This document shows positions 16,754 to 23,688 of a DNA stretch of 37,612 nucleotides, piece after piece. Source of the DNA: Betaproteobacteria bacterium (GTDB lineage Bacteria > Pseudomonadota > Gammaproteobacteria > Burkholderiales > Burkholderiaceae_C); the NCBI GenBank assembly GCA_009923345.1, contig RFTR01000002.1, positions 1 to 37,612 on the forward strand, given 5' to 3'. The position numbers and the translations under genes are program-made. Position 1 is the first letter of the stretch, and every line of letters begins with the position of its first letter. Under the pieces are notes generated by a model. It was not told the origin of the DNA. It saw nothing but the letters and a program-made list of their open reading frames with translations, and made no database searches.

Positions 16754-17477
16754 GTTATTGCGTGTCGAACATCTGAGCGCGGGCTATGACGAAGCGGTGG
16801 TTTTGAACGACATCAGCCTTACCTTGGCAGAGGGCGAAACGTTGGCGCTTCTCGGGCGTAACGGCACAGGCAAAACCACCTTGATGGACACGCTAGTTGG
16901 CGCGACACGCCAACATGGCGGACAGATATTTTTGGCGGGCAAACCTTTGCACACGCTGGCGTCTTTTCTGCGCGCCGAAGCCGGCATTGGCTGGGTGCCG
17001 CAAGAGCGTTGTATTTTTAAATCGCTCACCGTGCATGAAAACCTAACCGCGGTTGCGCAGGCTGTGCGCGCTGACAGAGGTGCACATGCTTCTTGGACGC
17101 CTGAGCGGGTCTACGATCTCTTTCCTCGCTTGGCTGAACGCAAAACCAATTTGGGCACGCAGCTATCTGGCGGCGAACAGCAAATGTTGGCAGTGGGACG
17201 CGCCTTGGTTTTGAACCCGCGTTTACTGCTGTTGGATGAGCCACTCGAAGGTTTGGCGCCCATCATCGTGCAAGAACTCTTACGTGCGATTGCGCGTATC
17301 ACTCGCGAAGAGGGTTTATCGGCCATCATCGTGGAACAGCATCCGCAAGCGATTTTGGCGATCAGCCACCAAGCGGTGGTGTTGGACCAGGGACGGGTGG
17401 TGCACCAGGGTTCAGCAGAGACTTTGGCGTCGAAACCAGAGTTGCTTGACCAGTTGCTTGGAGTAGCAAGAACTTAA
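16746..17477 (+). CDS. livF: Branched-chain-type ABC transporter ATP-binding protein, LivF-like
   Basis: A 243-residue ATPase that overlaps the end of livG by eight bases. Walker A GRNGTGKTT is at residues 37-45, the Q-loop is in GIGWVPQERCIF, the signature LSGGEQQMLAVGRAL is canonical and Walker B is LLLDEPLEGL. The LivF-type ending EQHPQAILAISHQAVVLDQGRVV is present. It is the second nucleotide-binding subunit of the importer, and the Rieske oxygenase gene follows after 16 bases. Confidence 0.94.
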   Translation: MSELLRVEHLSAGYDEAVVLNDISLTLAEGETLALLGRNGTGKTTLMDTLVGATRQHGGQIFLAGKPLHTLASFLRAEAGIGWVPQERCIFKSLTVHENLTAVAQAVRADRGAHASWTPERVYDLFPRLAERKTNLGTQLSGGEQQMLAVGRALVLNPRLLLLDEPLEGLAPIIVQELLRAIARITREEGLSAIIVEQHPQAILAISHQAVVLDQGRVVHQGSAETLASKPELLDQLLGVART

Positions 17478-17493
17478 TTTATTGGGGGCTGCA

Positions 17494-18537
17494 ATGTTTT
17501 TAAAAAATGCTTGGTACGTGGCGTGCATGCCAGACGACTTCCAAGACAAACCTCTGGGGCGCAAGATTTGTGGCGAGAGCATGGTGTTTTATCGAGGCGC
17601 GCAAGGACAAGCGGTTGCCTTGGAGGACTTTTGTCCGCACCGTGGCGCCCCGCTTTCGCTTGGGTTTGTGAAAGACGGTAATTTGGTCTGTGGCTACCAC
17701 GGACTCGAGATGGGATGCGAGGGTAAAACCATCGCTATGCCCGGCCAGCGCGTGCGGGGCTTTCCGGCGATTCGCAGTTTTCCTGTGGTCGAGCGCTACG
17801 GTTTTGTTTGGGTGTGGCCAGGACAGGCCAACAAAGCGAGTGAAGACCTGATTCCTAAGTTTGAGTTCTTCGACAACCCTGCTTGGGCTTATGGCGGTGG
17901 TCTTTATCACATCGCCTGTGATTACCGCCTCATGGTCGACAACTTAATGGACCTGACGCACGAAACCTATGTGCACGCCAGCACGATTGGGCAAAAGGAA
18001 ATCGACGAAGTGCCTTGCGTCACCAAGACGGATGGTGACCATGTCACCACCAGCCGTTTTATGGAAAACATCACCGCGCCGCCTTTTTGGAAGATGGCTT
18101 TGCGTGGCAATAAGTTAGCCGATGACGTGCCCGTTGACCGTTGGCAGATATGCCATTTCACGCCGCCCAGCCACGTCATGATTGAGGTGGGCGTAGCGCA
18201 TGCGGGCCATGGTGGTTATCACGCGCCCGACCACGTCAAGGCTTACAGCGTAGTGGTCGACTTCATTACCCCCGAGACCGAGACCTCGATTTGGTATTTT
18301 TGGGGCATGGCGCGCAAATTCCAACCGCAAGATACGAACTTGACCGCGTCTATCAGAGAAGGGCAGGGCAAGATATTTTCTGAGGACTTGCAAATGCTCG
18401 AGTTGCAACAAAAGAACTTGCTGGCGCATCCTGCGCGCGAGCTGCTCAAACTCAATATCGATGCCGGCGGCGTGCAGTCGCGTCGGGTGATCGACCGATT
18501 GCTGGCGCAGGAAATGGCGCAAGAGATCGTCCAATAA
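17494..18537 (+). CDS. Aromatic ring-hydroxylating/O-demethylating Rieske oxygenase, VanA-like
   Basis: A 347-residue oxygenase, the size of the VanA (vanillate O-demethylase) and phthalate dioxygenase group. The start is ATG 17494, five bases after GGGGG; an upstream TTG at 17482 is possible. The Rieske cluster ligands are Cys47/His49 (CPHRGAPL) and Cys66/His69 (CGYHG). The mononuclear iron site is in DNLMDLTHETYVH, with its Asp and two His residues. It should use electrons from a reductase and ferredoxin to hydroxylate or demethylate an aromatic acid. It sits directly behind the ABC importer and ahead of a ferredoxin, which suggests a single import-and-attack operon. The exact substrate is unknown. 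Confidence 0.9.
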   Translation: MFLKNAWYVACMPDDFQDKPLGRKICGESMVFYRGAQGQAVALEDFCPHRGAPLSLGFVKDGNLVCGYHGLEMGCEGKTIAMPGQRVRGFPAIRSFPVVERYGFVWVWPGQANKASEDLIPKFEFFDNPAWAYGGGLYHIACDYRLMVDNLMDLTHETYVHASTIGQKEIDEVPCVTKTDGDHVTTSRFMENITAPPFWKMALRGNKLADDVPVDRWQICHFTPPSHVMIEVGVAHAGHGGYHAPDHVKAYSVVVDFITPETETSIWYFWGMARKFQPQDTNLTASIREGQGKIFSEDLQMLELQQKNLLAHPARELLKLNIDAGGVQSRRVIDRLLAQEMAQEIVQ

Positions 18538-18589
18538 GTGGCTCTAAAAATGGCACTGACGCAGATATTCATCAACGAGGAGGCAGCCC

Positions 18590-18865
18590 ATGGCTGACAC
18601 AGCATTCACCGTCAAACTGGCGACTACGGGTCAAGAAATACTGGTGGCTGCCCATCAAACGGTATTGGACGCTTTGCATGGCGCAGGGCTCAATGTTCCG
18701 ATTTCATGCGGTCAAGGGATTTGTGGCACATGTTTGACGCGGGTCGTGGATGGGACTCCTGACCATCGCGACATGTACCTCACCCCTGAAGAGCAAGACG
18801 CAAATGACCAATTTACGCCTTGCTGCTCGCGCGCGAAGTCGGACATATTGGTTCTAGATTTGTAA
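18590..18865 (+). CDS. Free-standing plant-type 2Fe-2S ferredoxin (VanB C-terminal type)
   Basis: A 91-residue ferredoxin with the cluster ligands in CGQGICGTC and a fourth Cys in FTPCCSRA. It closely resembles the C-terminal domain of VanB/phthalate dioxygenase reductases (DGTPDHRDMYLTPEEQ is a typical stretch). The FMN and NAD domains that precede it in VanB are absent. It has its own strong ribosome site, AGGAGG at 18578-18583, six bases before ATG, so it looks like a functional small gene, not a random remnant. It should pass electrons to the Rieske oxygenase; the reductase must come from elsewhere. Confidence 0.9.
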   Translation: MADTAFTVKLATTGQEILVAAHQTVLDALHGAGLNVPISCGQGICGTCLTRVVDGTPDHRDMYLTPEEQDANDQFTPCCSRAKSDILVLDL

Positions 18866-18908
18866 AAAAGTTGGGGGCTCGAGGGTTAGGAAGCACCTTC
18901 AGAAATTC

Positions 18909-18941
18909 ATCTAAGTCTTTGCTTTGCATAGATTTTTTTTT
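18909..18941 (+). terminator. Possible weak intrinsic terminator after the ferredoxin gene
   Basis: A short stem (ATCTA at 18909-18913 with TAGAT at 18929-18933) runs into nine consecutive T bases (18933-18941). The stem is only five A/T-rich pairs, so this is tentative. It is well placed to end the importer–oxygenase transcript. Confidence 0.35.
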
Positions 18942-18978
18942 ACATTTAAACAACAAAAAAATCAACAATCAGGCATTT

Positions 18979-18996
18979 TTGGCACTTTGTTTGCTA
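18979..18996 (+). promoter_or_regulatory. Candidate sigma-54 (-24/-12) promoter for the bactofilin operon
   Basis: TTGGCACTTTGTTTGCTA matches the RpoN consensus YTGGCAC-N5-TTGCW. The GG (18981-18982) and GC (18993-18994) start exactly 12 bases apart. It is followed by the ribosome site AAGGAG (19008-19013) and ATG 19019, so transcription starting near 19006 would give a very short leader. No enhancer-binding protein gene is in the window. Confidence 0.6.
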
Positions 18997-19018
18997 AAAT
19001 TTTGAGCAAGGAGTCCAT

Positions 19019-19390
19019 ATGTCTAACCAATCAGAATCACTCGAAAGCGTCGTCATTGGCGACGGCGTTGTCGTCAAAGGCACTTTCACCGTCCCATCCA
19101 AAGCCATCATCAATGGCGTGATCGAAGGTGACTTGACCGCAGAAGAAGTACTGATTGGCCCAACCGGTCGCATCACCGGTCGCGTCTCTGCCAAGGTGAT
19201 TGACGTGCGTGGACAGTTGCACAACACCATCATCAGCGAAAAGAGTTTGATCGTGCGCGCCACTGGCAAGATTGCCGGCAAGGTGCAGTACGCTGAAATC
19301 GAAATCGAAAAGGGTGGCGAAATCGAAGGTACGCTCAGCCAAAGCGCTGATGGTCCTGCGATCCAAGTCGGCACCACACCTGCGGCCTAA
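19019..19390 (+). CDS. Bactofilin family cytoskeletal protein (first copy)
   Basis: A 123-residue bactofilin (DUF583, polymer-forming). The whole central part is short beta-helix repeats rich in Gly, Val and Ile (VVIGDGVVVKGTF, IINGVIEGDLTAEEVLIG, GRITGRVSAKVIDVRG), with short polar ends. Bactofilins polymerise without nucleotide into filaments that often bind the inner membrane and localise peptidoglycan enzymes. AAGGAG at 19008-19013 supports the start. The next gene, an M23 peptidase, lies 14 bases downstream, the same partnership seen with CcmA/Csd1 and BacA/LmdC. It is more acidic and shorter than the second bactofilin in this operon. Confidence 0.93.
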   Translation: MSNQSESLESVVIGDGVVVKGTFTVPSKAIINGVIEGDLTAEEVLIGPTGRITGRVSAKVIDVRGQLHNTIISEKSLIVRATGKIAGKVQYAEIEIEKGGEIEGTLSQSADGPAIQVGTTPAA

Positions 19391-19404
19391 GTTACCAGCG
19401 GGTC

Positions 19405-20448
19405 ATGCGGTTTAACCGAATCCTCAAAAGCATTCCATTGGTGCCAGGTTTGGTCGTCAAGGGATGGACGCGCCAGTATGAAGACGCGCGCATCATCTTG
19501 GAACAAAACGGCGACCTGCACTATCTCAATATCAGTGCGCGCGTCCAAAGTTTTCTAGTCCGTGGCGGTATTCTGGCTACTGGGGTGATGTTGATATCTA
19601 TCGGTATTTTGCTCGTCACTAGCATTGGTTTGATGGTGAGCCGTTCCAAGCTGGAGCGCTCGCACGAAGAGGTGTACCGTGCTTTGCTCAGCAGTGTGTC
19701 AGACAACGACAACCCAGAGCGGTTGAGCATGTCAGAAGAGCAAATGGTGTCTTTGGCCCAAACCATTCGTGATCGCGATATGAGCATTCGCCGTTTCGTC
19801 GATACGTCTATGGTGGCTGTGGCGCAAGAGAACGTGACGATGAAGTCGCAACTCGAATCTTCTGGCCTGACCGAAAAAATCGTCAAGATCATTCAGCAAA
19901 ACTCTGCCAACGGGGGCTACGCCTTGGAAGACGACGTCAAGGACAACCCTTTGCTGCGCGGCAAAGTCGCGGAAGAACTCTCCAGCAACCGCGCCATGCG
20001 CGAGGTGATGTATTCCTTGCCAAGTTCTATGCCTGTGCCCAATTACAGCGTCTCCTCTGACTTTGGTATCCGACGTCATCCTATTTCTGGTCAAACGCAT
20101 TTCCACACGGGTGTTGATTTGCTGAGCCAAACAGGCGAAGAAAAGGTGCATCCAGTCAAGCCTGGAGTCGTTGTTTTAGCGGAGTACCAGCCACAGCTTG
20201 GAAATACCGTCGTTGTGCGTCATACCAACGGAGTTGAATCCTTGTATGGGCATATGGCTAACTTGCAAGTCAAGCTCGGCGACAAAGTGACACTTGAGTC
20301 AGTGTTGGGCAATATTGGCAACACAGGTTCTTCTTCTACTGGAAAACATTTACATTTAGAGATTTTGATTGGCGGTTATCCTGTCAATCCCCAGAAAGTT
20401 ATTCGGACGGCACAATATGTTCAACAAATCCAAAACCAACAACGTTAA
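19405..20448 (+). CDS. M23 (LytM-type) peptidoglycan endopeptidase, membrane anchored
   Basis: A 347-residue protein with one transmembrane segment at about residues 52-78, a helical periplasmic stretch to about 200, and a C-terminal LytM domain. Zinc ligands His234 and Asp238 (HTGVD) and His317 are present, with catalytic His283 (YGHM) and His315 (HLH), so it should be an active endopeptidase rather than a degenerate EnvC/NlpD activator. It lies between two bactofilins and overlaps the second by 32 bases. The likely role is localised cutting of peptide cross-links for cell shape, guided by bactofilin filaments. Substrate bond specificity cannot be read from sequence. Confidence 0.92.
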   Translation: MRFNRILKSIPLVPGLVVKGWTRQYEDARIILEQNGDLHYLNISARVQSFLVRGGILATGVMLISIGILLVTSIGLMVSRSKLERSHEEVYRALLSSVSDNDNPERLSMSEEQMVSLAQTIRDRDMSIRRFVDTSMVAVAQENVTMKSQLESSGLTEKIVKIIQQNSANGGYALEDDVKDNPLLRGKVAEELSSNRAMREVMYSLPSSMPVPNYSVSSDFGIRRHPISGQTHFHTGVDLLSQTGEEKVHPVKPGVVVLAEYQPQLGNTVVVRHTNGVESLYGHMANLQVKLGDKVTLESVLGNIGNTGSSSTGKHLHLEILIGGYPVNPQKVIRTAQYVQQIQNQQR

Positions 20449-20896
20449 TCCGCCGACGGATGTACCTGTCACAAATCCTGTTGAGGACGAAGAAATGGCG
20501 TCAGAAGCCCCTGAAAATACTGCTCCTACACCGAGTCCTGCCCCTGCTGCTAGAGGCAGCATGATGGACATGATCACCACCACCGCAAACAAGCCCTCTA
20601 TCCTGAGCGAAGGCTTCTCGTTCCGCGGTGAGATCGCTGCCAAAGGTGCGATCCATGTGGAAGGCGCACTCAATGGCCAAATTCAAGTAGACGAACTCAC
20701 CATTGGCGCACGCGGCCAAGTGGAAGGTGTTGTTACTTGCAGCAGCTTGCATATCAAAGGCAAGTTCTCTGGAACAGCTACCTGTAACGAGTTGATCGTC
20801 ACATCCTCTGCGTCAGTCGATGGCCATGTGGTCTATCAAACTTTGTCAGTCCAAAAAGGCGCATCTATCAAAGGCGAACTCTTGTTGGTCAAGTAA
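20417..20896 (+). CDS. Bactofilin family cytoskeletal protein (second copy)
   Basis: A 159-residue bactofilin from ATG 20417, which lies inside the end of the M23 gene. Residues 1-60 are a disordered Pro/Ala/Glu-rich tail, and the beta-helix occupies about 60-155 (GAIHVEGALNGQIQVDELTIG, GQVEGVVTCSSLHIKGKF). An in-frame TTG at 20369 would add 16 residues but runs deeper into the M23 gene. Together with the first copy it may form mixed filaments or two structures with different anchors. The stop codon is immediately followed by the next ATG. Confidence 0.92.
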   Translation: MFNKSKTNNVNPPTDVPVTNPVEDEEMASEAPENTAPTPSPAPAARGSMMDMITTTANKPSILSEGFSFRGEIAAKGAIHVEGALNGQIQVDELTIGARGQVEGVVTCSSLHIKGKFSGTATCNELIVTSSASVDGHVVYQTLSVQKGASIKGELLLVK

Positions 20897-21817
20897 ATGG
20901 ATAACCACATCCCACAAATCAACGGCGCGCTTTTGCGTATGCGTCGCGAAGAATTGGGATGGGCCCTGTCAGATCTAGCCACTCGTGCTTGTTTGTCTAA
21001 CAAACAGGTCAAACAAATCGAAGAGGGCGGTACCAGCTCCTTTTACAGTGAAAACGTTAAAGTCACTGCCGCCAAAAAAGTAGGTGGCATATTGGGCTTG
21101 TCCGAACAATCTGTGTTTGTGGTCCAAGAGCCAGAAGTTATGGTTGACGAGGTTGCAAGCCAAGAGGTTGTGACAAGCCATACTAGCGAGAATGCGCACG
21201 CTGACCCCTCTGCTAGTGGCAAAGCGCATACTGAATTAACCGCTTCCACTGGCCAAGATATCCATGACAGCAATGCGAGCCCAAAAGACATCGCTTCTCC
21301 TGCTTTCAAACCCTATCTCAAAGCGCCATCAATTGAAACTTCAGTGATTCAAAAATCAACGAATTCAGCATTGGACAGCGAAGACAAGTCCAAGTCTAAA
21401 AATTCTTTGTGGTTCATCATTGCTTTATTTGTTGCTGCCTTGGGGTTGGCTGCTGTCATGCAAAAACCTGCACCAACTCCTCCGGTTGAACCACCGCCCC
21501 CAATCCAAGTGTTACCCCCTGAGCAACCTGAACCTGCAGCTTCGGCTCCTAGTGCTACTGCCTCAGGTGCTTTACCAGCTGCTCCATCGGCTACGCCCGC
21601 CCCTGCGACTTCAACCGCCCCTTTGACAACATCGACTCCATCGAGTGTCCCAACTAGCGCGCCCGTAAATGTGGTGCCTGCTGCCCGTCCTGCAGTTGTA
21701 ACAACGCCTGCACCGGCTCCTTCAGCTTCGCAGGCACCAGTTAGTTCAGTAGCGCCTCCTGTGCCAGCCGCAACCCAAACTTCTCCAGCTGCACCTTCTG
21801 CTAGCAAGCCTCAGTAG
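20897..21817 (+). CDS. RodZ-like helix-turn-helix membrane protein
   Basis: A 306-residue protein with an N-terminal Cro/RodZ-type helix-turn-helix (INGALLRMRREELGWALSDL, about residues 8-70), a polar linker, a single transmembrane helix at about 170-188 (LWFIIALFVAALGLAAVM) and a Pro/Ala/Ser/Thr-rich periplasmic tail to the end. RodZ has this layout and links the cytoskeleton to the elongation machinery, but here the tail is low-complexity and shows no recognisable folded C-terminal domain. It begins on the base after the bactofilin stop. A membrane adaptor for the bactofilin/M23 module is inferred from position; a DNA-binding role is less likely. Confidence 0.8.
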   Translation: MDNHIPQINGALLRMRREELGWALSDLATRACLSNKQVKQIEEGGTSSFYSENVKVTAAKKVGGILGLSEQSVFVVQEPEVMVDEVASQEVVTSHTSENAHADPSASGKAHTELTASTGQDIHDSNASPKDIASPAFKPYLKAPSIETSVIQKSTNSALDSEDKSKSKNSLWFIIALFVAALGLAAVMQKPAPTPPVEPPPPIQVLPPEQPEPAASAPSATASGALPAAPSATPAPATSTAPLTTSTPSSVPTSAPVNVVPAARPAVVTTPAPAPSASQAPVSSVAPPVPAATQTSPAAPSASKPQ

Positions 21818-21823
21818 GCTTGC
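21804..21823 (+). other. Perfect hairpin over the stop codon of the RodZ-like gene
   Basis: GCAAGCCT and AGGCTTGC form an eight-base-pair stem with a CAGT loop, and the TAG stop is inside the structure. No T-run follows on either strand, so it is not a classical terminator. It may stabilise the messenger end between the convergent RodZ-like and hemH genes. Confidence 0.4.
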
Positions 21824-21878
21824 AAAGCGTTCCTCCCTGAACGAGGGTGCCAAATCAATAATTATTAAATGCGTTTTT

Positions 21879-22973
21879 TCAAACACCGCCGCGAGATATT
21901 GCCTCGCTTCGGCTAATGGCTAGCGCATCCGCATCAGGCGCACCCAAAGACCAACCTGCAAGATGCATAGTTGCAATCGCGTGCATCGCCTCAATCCAAT
22001 CAGGGTTGTCGTTCAAGCACGGGATGTAGTGGAACTGCTTGCCACCCGCGTGCATAAATGCTTCTTGCGCCTCCTGCGCAATCTCTTCCAAAGTTTCCAA
22101 GCAGTCGCTGGTAAAGCCCGGGCAGATCAGATCTACTTTTTTCACGCCTTGCTCTGCCAACGCAACCAAGGTGGGCTCGGTATAGGGCTCCAGCCATTTC
22201 GCCTTGCCAAAGCGCGATTGAAAAGTCACGATGTATTGCGATTTGTTGAGACCCAAGGCCTCGCCAAGTAATCGCGCTGTTTTGTAGCACTCGCAGTGGT
22301 AAGGGTCACCCAAATGCAGTGTGCGCTCAGGCACTCCATGAAAACTCATGACCAAGCGTTCGCCTTGGCCGTGCTCTGCCCAATGCGTACGCACCTGCTT
22401 TGCCAAAGATGCGATGTAAGCGATGTGGTCGTGGTAGTGGTTGATAAACCGGAACTCGGGCAACAAGCGGGTGCGCTGGCCCCATGTATAGACCGCATCG
22501 AACACGCTGGCCGTAGTGGTACCTGAGTATTGCGGATAAGCCGGCATCACCAAGACACGGGTAAAGCCTTCGGCTTTCAGGGCGTCGAGTTGCGACGCCA
22601 TGGATGGATTGCCGTAACGCATGGCATAGCGCACACGTACCTGTTCATTGCGTTGGGCAAATGCAGCGTCTAAGGCTTGCGCTTGGCGCTCGGTCCAGAC
22701 CTTGAGTGGCGAGCCTTCAGCTGTCCAAATACTGGCGTATTTCAAAGCCGACTTGGCAGGACGGATGCGCAAAATAATGCCGTGCAAGATCAACATCCAC
22801 ACCAAACGGGGGATTTCGACCACGCGGTGGTCGCTTAAAAACTCGCCCAAATAGCGGCGTAAAGCGCTCGCAGTGGGGGCATCAGGCGTGCCGAGGTTGC
22901 AAAACAATACTGCGGTGCGCGGGGTTTGGCCGTGGCTAAAAGGCGGCTCTTGGGCGAAGGGAGGTTGAAGCAT
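21879..22973 (-). CDS. hemH: Ferrochelatase
   Basis: A 364-residue ferrochelatase, the last step of protoheme synthesis (insertion of Fe2+ into protoporphyrin IX). The N-terminus has AVLFCNLGTPDAPTASALRR. The catalytic His lies in MSFHGVPERTL and the conserved Glu in CPGFTSDCLETLEEI. The length fits Burkholderiales HemH. Its ATG shares bases with the start codon of the divergent HAD gene (CATG at 22971-22974), so its promoter must lie inside that gene. It is convergent with the RodZ-like gene. Confidence 0.95.
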   Translation of the reverse strand: MLQPPFAQEPPFSHGQTPRTAVLFCNLGTPDAPTASALRRYLGEFLSDHRVVEIPRLVWMLILHGIILRIRPAKSALKYASIWTAEGSPLKVWTERQAQALDAAFAQRNEQVRVRYAMRYGNPSMASQLDALKAEGFTRVLVMPAYPQYSGTTTASVFDAVYTWGQRTRLLPEFRFINHYHDHIAYIASLAKQVRTHWAEHGQGERLVMSFHGVPERTLHLGDPYHCECYKTARLLGEALGLNKSQYIVTFQSRFGKAKWLEPYTEPTLVALAEQGVKKVDLICPGFTSDCLETLEEIAQEAQEAFMHAGGKQFHYIPCLNDNPDWIEAMHAIATMHLAGWSLGAPDADALAISRSEAISRGGV

Positions 22974-23688
22974 GCGTTATTCTCGCCTAGACATGCATGC
23001 ACTTTCACACATCCAAGCGATTACCTTAGACCTAGACGACACACTGTGGCCCGTCGCGCCCACCATTGCAGGCGCCGAGCAAGATTTGCTCCGTTGGTTG
23101 CTGACAAACGCACCCAAAACGGCAGAACTGACCCAGCAATCCGAAGTCAAACAAGCCATTCGACAAAGGGTGGTCGCAAAACACACGACCAAAGCCCATG
23201 ACTTGGGCTTTCTGCGCTGCGAGGTGATTCGTGAAACCATGCGCCAAGCGGGCGACGATCCGCAATTGGCTGATAAGGCTTATGAAGTCTTCAATGCCGC
23301 AAGACAACGCGTCACGCTCTACGACGGGGTGGCAGAGGCCTTGGCCCGCCTAGCTGCCAAATACCGACTGGTTGCTATTTCCAACGGCACGGCAGACGTG
23401 TTTGTTACGCCTGCGGCGCCCTACTTTGATGCCGCATTCAAAGCCCATGAAGCAGGCGTTGCGAAACCAGATCCAAAGATTTACCAACTCGCCACTTCGC
23501 ATTTGGCGATAAACCCGAATCAAATCCTGCACGTGGGTGACGACGCCCATGCCGATGCGTGGGGTGCGCGCGAAGCGGGTTTGCACGCGGTGTGGATCAA
23601 CCCCCAGGGCCATCCGTGGACGCACGACTCGCCACAACCGTGGACAGTGCGCCACTTAACCGAGGTGGCGGACCAGTTGCAGGCCTGA
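22972..23688 (+). CDS. HAD superfamily hydrolase (subfamily IA phosphatase)
   Basis: A 238-residue phosphatase with the nucleophile motif LDLDDTLWP, a second motif ISNGTADV, a conserved Lys in EAGVAKPDP and the acidic HVGDDAHAD motif, all in HAD IA order. AAGGGAGG at 22957-22964 is seven bases before ATG 22972 and supports this start; ATG 22993 would give MHALSHIQ and has no site. The end overlaps the convergent hpnE end by 33 bases. The substrate is unknown; nucleotidase or phosphoglycolate-type activity is common in the group. Confidence 0.88.
   Translation: MRYSRLDMHALSHIQAITLDLDDTLWPVAPTIAGAEQDLLRWLLTNAPKTAELTQQSEVKQAIRQRVVAKHTTKAHDLGFLRCEVIRETMRQAGDDPQLADKAYEVFNAARQRVTLYDGVAEALARLAAKYRLVAISNGTADVFVTPAAPYFDAAFKAHEAGVAKPDPKIYQLATSHLAINPNQILHVGDDAHADAWGAREAGLHAVWINPQGHPWTHDSPQPWTVRHLTEVADQLQA

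Noticed and set aside
18538..18589. A remnant of a VanB reductase domain before the ferredoxin
   Set aside because: Only about 50 bases separate the genes and they encode nothing resembling FMN or NAD domains; the ferredoxin has its own ribosome site.
21480..21800. A repeat array in the Pro/Ala-rich tail of the RodZ-like gene
   Set aside because: The codons are biased and low in complexity, but no regular unit length can be seen.
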